This document shows positions 54,669-64,000 of a DNA stretch of 64,000 nt, one piece after another. The translations under genes and the position numbers were made by a program. The notes beneath the pieces were generated by a model that did not search any database, was not told the DNA's origin, and was given only the letters and a program-made list of their open reading frames with translations. Source of the stretch: Lampris incognitus. Taxonomy: Eukaryota > Chordata > Actinopteri > Lampriformes > Lampridae. Positions within the stretch are counted from its first letter, which is position 1. Each line of letters begins with the position of its first letter. The stretch lies in the NCBI RefSeq assembly GCF_029633865.1, contig NC_079230.1, forward strand, positions 27,466,078 through 27,530,077. Direction: 5' to 3'.

Positions 54669-57600
54669 TTAGCAGTCCGCAGACTTTGGTGCGCCTCCAT
54701 CCTCTTTGGACAGCGGGGACCGGGCCTCGTTCATCTCCTCCCCTTCGCTCCCCCTATCCTCGGCTGGGTACACCACCATGCAGAACTTCTGACCCACGTA
54801 CGTCATCTTGTCTGGAGGAGACGAGAGAGACAAGACAGAGTTTTAAACCTTCGTGTGACACGCTGGACCAGGAAGTGTGTAAAGAGTTTGGCTTCAAAGT
54901 GAGACTTCTGTTCAACGGCTGGTCTAATAAAACGATTAAGAACACAGCAACAAACTATGGTACCTCATAAATATAACACTCTGGAACCCGGGTTTTTTTT
55001 TTTTTTTTTTTTTTCTATATTAAGAGGTGCAGAAGGGCAAAATGAGATGAGATTACTATGATTTCCTCTCTGGTAATGTTGCTGCATATCAGCATTTTCA
55101 TTTTCATAATCTAAAATACACGGCCTTATATCTTCCCTCATGGCCGTGCTTTGTCATGAGTACACTCAGGTCTTCTTCCTGTGCTATGGGATGCAGTTTT
55201 CCACATCTATTGTATCTGCTGAACAAAACGTTAAATACAGAACGATTGTGCTCCGACTACATTTTCACCAAAAAAAAAAAAAAATCATTACAAACACACA
55301 TTCTTGCCTTCTATCTTGCTGAGGACCCCTCATTGACTACATTCACCCCCTAGTCCTTATCCCAACCTTAACCATCAGAACAACATGCTAAGCTAACCTT
55401 AACGCTAGCCCTAAACCCAAATCCCAACCCCGAAATGGACCATTAAGGAAGCGAGGACCGGCCACAATGTCTGTGAACCTCTGTATGCTAATGCTAGCAA
55501 AGCTAAATATACAGTCAAAAAAGATTTGAAATTTTCCGTAATTTTACTGATTTCTTTCAGAAAGTAAAGCCGCGTATCAAGCTGGATCATGCAGTATGAG
55601 GTGGGTTTCTATAGAAAACTACCAACCGCCACAAAACCACCTCGTCTTGGATTGTCTTTACTTATGTCTTTCAATTTTGTTGCAACGGGATGAAATTTAG
55701 ATGTTGTCGTGTCGTGACACGCAACTTTGCTGTCTAAACTATTGATAACGAGAATCTATTACCTACAGAGTCTCACAAAATGAGATTTGAAGTAGTATCT
55801 GAAGCGAGTGGTATGAGAAAACCAATTTTGGTTGACATTCTTCCTGTCTCGGCTGCTACCGCTAGGGGTCGCCACATCGACATTATACTTCATATTACTT
55901 TTTCTTCCTGGCTCGGCTGCTACCGCTAGGGGTCGCCACAGCGACATTATACTTTATATTACGTCTTCCCGTCTCGGCTGCTACCGCTAGGGGTCGACAG
56001 AGCGACATTATACTTTATTACCAAACAGTTGAACGTAATGCAAGACAGAAACAGATGTGAAATATCAATATCGTGTAAAATTCCCAATGATTTTTCTTCT
56101 TTCAGCGGTCCCCCTCTTTTTCAGGGGTCACCACAGCAGATTTTACAGTTTCCATCAGGACCCAGCGAGGGCACAGCACCAATGCTGGCCGTTGTTAATG
56201 GGGGGCCTCGACTGATCCGGTATGGTCTTGTCAATCCGAACACTGATTTGGCAAAATGATTATGACGATAATTTTATCGTATTGTCTCGCGCTAGATTAA
56301 ATGTACCCTTACGTCGTCTCGGTCTCGAACCCGGACGGGCTTAGGTTAAATCGGCTTACCAACGAAGACGTCGAAGCACTGCGGCTTGTTGTCCCAGTAG
56401 ACTCCCAGGAAGTAGACGGGGACGCCGGTCAGCATGATGGCCAGGCCAATGCCACACACCACAGGCTCAGAGTACAACGAGAAGATGAGCAGGAAGGCCC
56501 AGAACAACAGATAGATGACCGGCCATATCAGACTGATCTGAAGACCAGAGGACAAGACAGGTGACGGATCCAAACACAAATAGGTGTGTGTTTATGTGTG
56601 CATACGAATTATGTCACGTATACACACTTTCGCGCACAACTGGGTCAAAAATATACAGAATATACCATAAAATACATATGACACATCTTTTCACCTAGGC
56701 CTTCATGTAGACATAGTTTTAACAGGTTCTTGAGTCTAGTTTCTTACCAAATACTTTTTTACTTTATGTTTGGTGATTTTACTGGTAAATTTCTGTCATT
56801 GTGCTCTTTGATTTTATTTTTCAAACGTTGTTGAATTTCACATTTCATTTCTTTTTTTTTGCGGTATAGGGCACATTGTATTGCATTGACCTGTACAAAG
56901 CGTGTTACATAAAAAGAGATCAGTTGATTGAAACATTTTTTAAATACTTTCTCAAATACGCTGATTTTGATGGTTAACAATTTATCCTGAAACACAGTAC
57001 AGCTACTGGCTAACGCCTGACACAGTTGATAGGATGACATCATGTTTCCATTTTAGGAACATTCATATATTGGGGCGAAACATACAGTAGGTAATAACAA
57101 GAATATAATAATAGACTTCTTTGATTTAATAGTAATGGTAAACTAGTATGTGCAGCAGCAGAGGACATGCCTTGGTGCAAATGCCGAGATCTGCACAGAA
57201 ACCCACCTTGATCGGTCGGTGCATGTTAGGCTGTTTAATTCGCAGGACAATCTGCCCGGCGACAGTGACTCCATAGAAGAGGTAGTTGATGAAGCCCACA
57301 TAGTTGATCAGGGTGTACATGTCGCTGGTGCACAGCATCAGCAGGGTGGAGATACACTAAAAGGTGAGAGAGAGAAAGAGGGTGAGGAACAGCGCCTGCC
57401 TGTCTGCATATACAACAAAGGTGTAAATCTGATTTGTAATTCATGAAACTTGAATTGCACAAGCAAGTTTTTTTTCTTCATCTGAATTGGTCACGAAGGG
57501 TATGATGGGAAAATGTTTGTCTGCTTCATGCAGCCTTTAAATTCAAAATTGGACTGAAATCAGTAAACAGATTTAACTTTTCATGTCCAAAAAATGAACA

Positions 57601-60600
57601 CAACATAATAAAACATTCCAAAATTTTTTAAAATTGTAAATGACTGATACTGATCTCAACTGTTGCAACAACTGTGAGGGATCGGTCTAGTCCTCATTAA
57701 TATTCACGAGCTGACCTTTGAGTGACAAGTATAAGCAAGAGTTGAGGGTAAGGGTGGGCAGGGTTTCATAGTGTGACGTCGCCTGACTGGCAGTATGTAA
57801 ATTAGTTTGTCTGACGAGACTATTAATATTAGATAAATAAGATTGGCTGAGAGAAGTTGAACAAGGGGGGACCCCTAAAAAACAAAAATGTTTGTGTTTC
57901 AACTTCGGTCCGGCTTCAAAACTGGATCCAACGGGGGTGGGGTGGGGGTGGGGGTGTTCAGCAGGACGAGTTCAGCTGAAGCAGAAGGTGTGTTGTACTC
58001 ACAGTAAAAAGCAGAGCGGGGATGGGAGTGCAGCGTTTCATATGGATCATAGCCAGAAGACTGGGTAGGTGTCCTTCTCTGGCTCCAGCAAAGAACAGCC
58101 TGTAAGAGAAAGAGAAGGCAAGATGGAGTAATGAGTAAGAGTAGCCCATACCTGTGAAATGTTTCAACTGATGCTGAATTTTGAGAGAGAAATGAAGAAA
58201 GTGTCATTCATTCATTCATCTTCAGCCGCTTCTCTGGGGTCAGGTCTCGGTGGCAGCAAGCTAAACTCCAGACGTCCCTCTCCCCAGCAACGCCCTCCAG
58301 CTCCTCCTGGGGGATCCCAAGGTGTTCCCAGGCCAGATTGGACATGTAGTCCCTCCAGCGAGTTCTGAGTCTACCCAGGGTCTCCTCCCAGCTGGCCGTG
58401 CCCGGTAAACCTCCAAAGGAGGGCGCCCATGAGGCATCCTAATCAGATGCCCGAACCACCTCGACTGGCTACTTTCGATGTGAAAGAGCAGTGGCTCTAC
58501 TCCGAGCTCCCTCTGGATGTCCGAGCTCCTCACCCTATCTCTAAGGCTGAGCCCAGACACCCTACGGAGGAAACTCATTTCAGCCGCTTGTATCCACGAT
58601 CTCACCCTTTCGGTCACTACCCAAAGCTCATGACCATAGGTGAGGGCTGGAACGAAGACTGACTGGTAAATTGAGAGCTTTGCCTTCCGGCTCAGCCCCC
58701 TCTTCACCACAACGGTCCGGTACAACGTCTGCATTACTGCTGATGCTGCACCAATCCGCCTGTCAATCTCGCGCTCCATCCTACGCTCATTTGTGAACAA
58801 GACCCCGAGATACTTGAACTCCTTCACTTGAGTAAACAATTCATCCCCAACCCAGAGGGAGCAATCCACCATTTTCCGTTAGAGAACCACGGCCTCAAAC
58901 TTGGAGGTGCTGACTCTCATCCCGGACATTCCACACTCAGCTGCAAACTGCCCCAGTGCTCGCTGGAGGTCGCATTCTGTTGAAGCCAACAAAACCACAT
59001 CATCTGCAAAGAGCAGAGATGCAATTCTGAGGTTCCCAAAACGGACACACTCCTCACCTTGACTGCGCCTTGAGAGCCTGTCCATGAATATCACAAACAG
59101 AATCGGAGACGAGGGACAACCTTGGCGGAGTCCGACACCCACCGAAAACATGTTTGACTTTGCAGCTAGAAAAGCGCTACATAAAATACAACTTGATTGA
59201 TTGATTGACTTCGTGCCGAGAATGCGGACACAGTTCTCACATTGGTTATACAAGGATCGAATGGCTTGTAGCAACTGCATCGGTGCCCCATATTCCCACA
59301 GTACCCCCCCCCCCCACACACACACACACACAGAGTAAGCCTTCTCCAAGTCCGCAAAACACATGTAGACTGGCTGGTCAAACTCCCATGCCCCCCTCAG
59401 CACTTCCGCATGGGTAAAGAGTTGGTCCGTTGTTCCACGGCCAGGACGAAATCCACATTGTTCCTCTTGGGTCTGAGGTTCAAAAATCGGTCGGAGCCTC
59501 CTTTCCAGCACCCTAGAGTAGAGTTTCCTAGGGAGGCTGAGCAATGTGATTCCCCGATAATAAGCACACCTTCCGGTCCCACTTTTTGAATATGGGTCCC
59601 CCTCCGAGATTCGCAACCTTAACGTGGTGGAGGGGTTTGGAACTTTGAATCCATCTACGTCCACCGAATTGACTAATTCTTACGATCTGGCATCATGACA
59701 TGAAACAGCGGTTTCTTGGTTGAAAAAGTGATTATCCAATGAGCAATGAGCACCATGGGGGGAGGCTAACGATTGGCCAATCAGCACCGCGGGTGGGACT
59801 AACACCATTGTCAAGGCATGTCTTCTCAATATCGCCCGACATCGTAGCTTGTTTTCACTCCACTCCACTCTTAAAACCCCGGCAAAACCAGTTTGTTGGC
59901 ATGGCTACGCCGCAGTGTGGACTTAAAAAGACATTAGATTCAGGCAGATATGTTGGTCTCGAGTGATTGGTCAGGGAAAATCGAATGCCCCTCCCCCATG
60001 GAAATCGGTTAGAGTGAAGGCAATGTCAGACTGAAGATGGAAATGGAGTGTAATGAGTTGACAATTCGGTCTGATATCAGGCAAGGAATTGTAGGGTGGG
60101 ACAGATGAAAACTGAGCATTTATCCTGCCACAATGACCCTAATAATACTAATAACTAAACAAAATGTACATAAATATTTAAAGGACAAGTACACTACTTA
60201 TAACATTCTTAATATCCTTAAACAAAAAAGTTTAACAGGTAGGCATGCATTTACTACACCTCCCGTTTCCTACCTCATGCAAGTAAAAAAAAACACCCCA
60301 GTACAAATTGTTCATGGCTGCTGTTCGACTCCGGTCAGGAATCAGTCGGTGAGCCAACTTACCGTGAGGAGGTGAAGAGGGAGCCGTTCACTCCTCCGAA
60401 GGTGGAGAGGGCCACAGAGATGGGCATGATCCATGCCATCACTCCCAGCAGCTTCTCACCAAACGTCTGAGGAGGTCACATGGAGGAGAGAGGGAGGGAG
60501 GATGGATGAGGGAGAGAGGAGAGGAGTTGAGGAGATGGAGGGATCGGGGACGGGAAATCGAGGAGACACAAAGCTATGGTTAGGAACGGCTGAGTTCGTC

Positions 60601-61304
60601 ATAACAGCTATGCTGTTTTTAGTGTGATCACTTTGGTAGAAGCTGTGCTAATCATGCATAAAAGCATTGTACGTTGGCGGTTTTCTTAATTGTGTGTAAA
60701 TGCATTGTTAGTGTGTTTTCACTATGATAAGCGTTGTGTCATTTGTGTATAAATGCATTGTTAGTGTTTCCAATGATAGGCATTGTGTTGATCGTGTAAA
60801 CGTGTTGTGTTACTGTGTGATCAGCATTATGCTGTCATGTTAACTGAGCGCAAATGCATCGTTAGCCTGTATTCGCAATGATAGATGTGTTGGTGTGAGT
60901 CCATGCATCGTGTTAGTGTGTGTTCACTACGATGGTTGTGTTAGTTGTGTGTTCATGTGGTGTGTTAGTGTATGTTGGGTGTTGTGTTAATCGCACATAA
61001 ATGTGTTGTATTAGTGTGTGTACGCCATGACTGTTAACTATGCGAATGGCGCACACATCAAATGGTTTTCAACGCAGCTTGAACGTTGTCAGCATTCCCC
61101 AAAGACCCCATGGGAGGGCAGTAGAGGCACCCATACAAACGAAGGTGAAGTCACACGACCTCCTGCGTCACTCTACTCACCACGGCAACAGCGTTGGAGG
61201 CGAGCAGCTCCTGGGGACTCATGGCCGTGACGTAGGCGATGTTGGCGAAGACGTAAACGAACGTCACCAGAGGAATGGAGATGAAGATGGCTCGGGGAAG
61301 GTTT
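54669..61304 (-). CDS. slc7a8: L-type amino-acid transporter 2 (SLC7A8/LAT2), C-terminal half; 6 exons, 5' end outside the window
   Basis: LAT2 is the light chain of a heterodimer with 4F2hc (SLC3A2) that exchanges neutral amino acids across the basolateral membrane. Exons: 61304-61181, 60466-60363, 58099-58003, 57356-57207, 56537-56360, 54811-54669, all GT-AG and in phase, about 265 residues. The translation tracks human LAT2 exon by exon: [127 protein letters not shown]. It contains the later membrane helices and a short acidic tail ([16 protein letters not shown]). The first exon here begins in phase 2 at the position following EEMVDPYR in the family. Earlier exons must lie beyond 64000. 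Confidence 0.93.
54812..56359. other. slc7a8 last intron
   Basis: Holds a 22-bp T-run at about 54991-55013, an A-run at 55269 and the triplicated unit at 55840-56020. No exon is recognised. Confidence 0.4.
55840..56020. repeat. three tandem copies of a roughly 60-65-bp unit
   Basis: Each unit has CTCGGCTGCTACCGCTAGGG, GTCGCCACA and CGACATTATACTT. The GGCTGCT-CCGYTAGGGGTCGCCACAG core is the same as the 3' end of LINE family C at 29085-29115, so the array is likely built from an RTE-like 3' end. A looser fourth match (AGGGGTCACCACAGCAGATT) is at 56123. Confidence 0.75.
56540..57200. other. slc7a8 intron, nothing recognised
   Basis: AT-rich; no gene, repeat family or RNA seen. The introns at 57360-58000 are similar apart from G-rich runs near 57930-57955. 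Confidence 0.3.
58205..59625 (-). mobile_element. LINE family B, 3' half, in an slc7a8 intron
   Basis: Minus-strand reading: [72 protein letters not shown], catalytic [52 protein letters not shown] and [20 protein letters not shown]. It ends at (ATTC)n near 58205, about 105 bp before the slc7a8 exon at 58099. At 59155-59210 a foreign retroposon tail (AAAGCGCTACATAAAATACA then TTGATTGATTGA) interrupts it. Frameshifted and inactive. Confidence 0.88.
59626..60362. other. slc7a8 intron, nothing recognised
   Basis: No repeat or exon identified up to the slc7a8 exon at 60363. Confidence 0.3.
60640..61030. repeat. degenerate GTGTTAGTGTG-type tandem region
   Basis: Imperfect repeats of TGTTAGTGTGT, AAATGCATTG and CGTGTTGTGTTA motifs, each about 40-60 bp apart. 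It looks like a decayed minisatellite in an slc7a8 intron. Confidence 0.5.
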
Positions 61305-61754
61305 CTGCAGAGGAAGAAAAAAAAAAACCCACAAAAGAAGTTATTGAAGAGGAGGAGAAGTGGGAGGGGGGTACAGACAGAAGGATATTAACTGTGCAGC
61401 TCACAGGAGGGTTCTTAATGGATATCAGCATTATTAGAAAGACATGAAAATGGCAGTGGGAAGGGATATACAGGAGGTCTTAATAAAAGGGAGGAGGAAA
61501 TGAGGAAATAAATCGGTTCATATATCTCAGACATGTCTCTAGGTCAGCGGTAAGATATTAGATTAGATGGTTAAGTATTACGAATTCATTTTACGCTGAA
61601 TTAAACAAAAATCACAAAGGTTTAAGTGGCTGACTCACTGCTGAAATTACCTCCAGAAACAGACAGTGACTTTCAGTATACCTCTTTTAAACTTGTGTAC
61701 TTTTGTTGTACTTACAAAAGGTCGACTTAATTAACTCTTTTTGAACACTGACTC

Positions 61755-61969
61755 TCTTTCAACCTTCACATCCCATCTCAAAACGCACCTTTTCAAACTG
61801 GCATATTCAGTCTGATCCACACTTCACTGAGTTTTGTGCAGACGATGATTTTATATTATTTGTTGTGCTAACTTTTTATTGTCGACCCTGCTTTGTTTTG
61901 ATCTTGTTTTTTTTTTTACTGTGTTCTGTAAGTTTTCCTTGAGTACTCTGAAAGGCGCCCACAAATAAA

Positions 61970-62004
<35 letters not shown>
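61755..62004 (+). mobile_element. LINE 3' end with (TTA)n microsatellite
   Basis: CATCCCATCTCAAAACGCAC and TTTTCAAACTGGCATATTCA resemble the end of a CR1/L2-type ORF (…LKTHLFKLAY), followed by a T-rich UTR, CTCTGAAAGGCGCCCACAAA, TAAAATTATTATTATT and (TTA)n to about 62004. Confidence 0.7.
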
Positions 62005-62006
<2 letters not shown>

Positions 62007-62149
62007 TTATAGTTTACTTTTAGACTTGCTGAAGACTTTTTTAGCCAAGGTCAGTCCCAAAGTTATTAATGTTGTCGTTAAGCTACTTTAATAGTTTTTA
62101 TAGTTGCTCTTTTCTATTTTTTTACTGAACAAAAAAGCGAAGCAGGAAA

Positions 62150-63395
62150 TGACCGCACTTTGCAGAATCTGATTTTTATTTGTCAGAGCATCTCAGCACA
62201 GATGCATTTCGGCGTAGCGTCTTCTTCAGTGTGCTGTTTACAGAGTGCTAATTCGAAGCTTAAATACCCACACCCACAGACACACCCTCAATAGTCATCC
62301 ATCCATCCATTCATTATCCAAGCTGCTTATCCCAATCGGGGTCGTGAGATGCTGGAGCCTATCCCAGCAGTCATTGGGCGGCGGGCGGGGAGACACCCTG
62401 GAGAGGCCACCAGTCCATCACAGGGCCGACACATTCATACCTAGGGACAATTTAGTATGGCCGATTCACCTGACCTACATATATTTGGACTGTGGGAGGA
62501 AACCGGAGCACCCGGAGGAAACCCACGCAGACACGGGCAGAACATGCAAACTCCACACAGAGGACGACCTGAGATGACCCCCATGGTTGGACAACCCCAG
62601 GGTTCGAGGCAACAGCGCTAACCACTGGGCCACCATGCCACCCCTCATATAACCATAAACCCTCATAGTCAACCAATGGTAATTCACAAATCAAGTGTCA
62701 GTCAAAGCAGTGAACATCTATATCTATAGGTGCACCCTCATAATAGACCAGTCGAGCTCACACCAGTGGAGCAGCGACTGGGACAGCTCTGGGGGGGGGG
62801 GCACTAGAATCTGCGAACATAGATATGGCATTAAGAGAAAAGATGAACGGTGACTGGTTGCCAGACATTTCAGTGCTGCAGGCCTTGATGCCAACTCATT
62901 GAGGTTCATGGAGAATGTTAAATCAGTCTTCCAGAGGCGGAGCTGGAGAGAACCGCCTTCTGAAGAGGGGGGCCTGCTATATCTTCACTCTAAATATGGT
63001 CACACCTAACGGTATGAATGAGGACCTGTCCCTTACCTGGTTTTATGAACCTATACCCTACTGCTTGTCCATATGATGATGTTTGATATTTCAGCAATCT
63101 GTGTTGATGTTTACTACATGATAGCCTGTCAATTATGTGAGCTTGACTGGTCGATTATGAGGGTGCACCTACGGATATAGATGTTCACTGCTTTGACTGA
63201 CACTTGATTTTTGAATTATCATTGGTTGACCATGAGGGTGTGTCTAAGGGTGTGGGTATATTTAAGCTTCAAATGAGCACTCTGTAAATAGCACACTGAA
63301 GAAGGCGTGACGACGAAACGCATCTGTGCAGAGATGCTCTGACAAATAAAAATCAGATTCTGCAGTGCGGCCATTTCCTGCTTTACTGAGTTACA
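62150..63395. mobile_element. Penelope-like family-3 inverted pair, hosting an S2 SINE
   Basis: Left arm 62150-62286 plus 62646-62760 (minus) and right arm 63140-63395 (plus) are reverse complements: CACACTGAAGAAG, GCATCTGTGC-AGATGCTCTGA, CAAATAAAAATCAGATTCTG, and farther in GTGCACCTA, ATATAGATGTTCACTGCTTT and GACTGACACTTGATT. The S2 SINE at 62287-62645 was inserted in the left arm. The assignment to Penelope-like elements is by analogy of the CTGAAGA...GAAAC hairpin zone. Confidence 0.6.
62287..62645 (-). mobile_element. tRNA-derived SINE, family S2
   Basis: Contains CATCCATCCATTCATTATCC, GGGGAGACACCCTGGAGAGG, GGACAATTTAGTATGGCCGA, GGAGGAAACCCACGCAGACA and CAACAGCGCTAACCACTGGG. The tRNA head is at the right end (minus orientation) with a small gap after GGGTTCGA. 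Confidence 0.8.
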
Positions 63396-63538
63396 GTTTT
63401 GGTTCAGCTCTCTAAGACTTTGTATAATGATTGGGAGCGAAGCCCGTTTTTATTCTTAAAGCATTACACTTCTACTTACAATTTTCATAGTGATCTTACT
63501 TTTATAGTTAACTAAGTACTATCCCATATATTGTACAT

Positions 63539-63587
63539 GTATTCTTCTATACTGTATGTATATATTACATACAGTACAGAAGAATAC
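63539..63587. repeat. 49-nt near-perfect hairpin
   Basis: 22-nt arms (63539-63560 and 63566-63587) complementary except at one position, with a TATAT loop. It lies 5 bp before the LTR at 63592. Confidence 0.8.
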
Positions 63588-63591
63588 TTAC

Positions 63592-63725
63592 GTAGCGCGA
63601 ATTCAGGGGGCAGGCAGGATCGAACCTGGGTTCCCCAGACCATGGGCGACTATGTTAACCAGTCGACTAAAGGGTCCGACCCATTAGCCAACAGGCTAGC
63701 GAGTCTACACATCTGTGGTCGTACA
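63592..63725 (-). mobile_element. solo LTR related to the cideb-intron mini-LTR element
   Basis: Read on the minus strand: TGTACGACCACAGATG, GACTCGCTAGCCTGTTGGCT, CCCTTTAGTCGACTGGTTAA, then GGGAACCCAGGTTCGATCCT and CCCCCTGAATTCGCGCTAC. This parallels both LTRs at 24448-24849. No internal region adjoins it. It is in the slc7a8 intron at the window edge. Confidence 0.65.
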
Positions 63726-64000
63726 CTTTTACACTTATATAAACCAAAAGGTGGGCCAATTAAGTCCCAAAGAGTAACATAACAAACAGTATATTTATAT
63801 GTACATTTTTAGTGCCCCAAAGTTCATATACTTTTTATACCTGAGTGTCCTATGAAGATATACTTAAAGGATACCATTTTTTGGGAAGTTTAAGCAACTT
63901 ACAGACAATGATGTCCATACCAACTTTAGCGGTATTTCCCGGAGTACTGAAAAGCCTGGGAGAATTAAGCTAGTTTGTAAATTAGTACTGGGCTTACAGG

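Overview
This is vertebrate, almost certainly teleost, nuclear DNA. The genes are split by GT-AG introns, and introns and spacers are packed with fish-type repeats: L2, Rex1/CR1-like and RTE-like LINEs, Penelope-like elements, hAT and Harbinger MITEs, tRNA- and 5S-derived SINEs, and gypsy LTR elements. I assembled six protein-coding genes by translating exons and checking splice sites and reading phase. Five have recognisable vertebrate orthologues: tinf2 (- strand, 251-14373), cideb (+, 19408-25096), gmpr2 (-, 35378-44000), nedd8 (+, 45058-50327) and the 3' half of slc7a8 (-, 54669-61304, running off the right edge). The sixth is an intronless RING-less TRIM/B-box gene (+, 31957-33429). As I recall the human map, TINF2, GMPR2, NEDD8 and CIDEB lie together on 14q11.2 and SLC7A8 is in the same band, so this is an ancient neighbourhood, locally reshuffled.

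Layout. 1-14.4 kb is tinf2; its last intron (about 11 kb) holds a three-level nest of LINEs with a readable target-site duplication, plus Penelope-like and hAT copies. 15.2-19.4 kb between tinf2 and cideb is pure repeat: a hAT MITE, a broken gypsy element with a second hAT MITE in its LTR, and Penelope-like endonuclease pieces. 19.4-25.1 kb is cideb, whose introns hold a hAT MITE, a 5S-derived SINE, an inverted Penelope-like pair, a 27-bp minisatellite of about 20 copies, a LINE fragment and a miniature LTR element. 25.1-31.4 kb is intergenic with a SINE, an L2 fragment and a 1.4-kb RTE-like LINE. 31.4-34.3 kb is the TRIM-like gene with a TATA box and a striking inverted repeat in its promoter; it converges on gmpr2. 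gmpr2 and nedd8 are divergent, sharing about 1 kb between start codons. nedd8 intron 1 carries a gypsy element whose 3' LTR was hit by a Harbinger-like MITE, itself hit by a SINE. nedd8 and slc7a8 converge near 50.8-51.6 kb.

Functionally the genes do not form a pathway: shelterin (tinf2), lipid-droplet/apoptosis factor (cideb), purine salvage (gmpr2), cullin neddylation (nedd8), amino-acid exchange (slc7a8) and a probable TRIM-family regulator. I found no undescribed multi-gene system. The most interesting signals are a hammerhead-ribozyme-like core repeated in three Penelope-like repeat families, a minisatellite that seems to have grown from the end of one of them, a predicted 16-residue NEDD8 propeptide tail, and the promoter inverted repeat of the TRIM-like gene.
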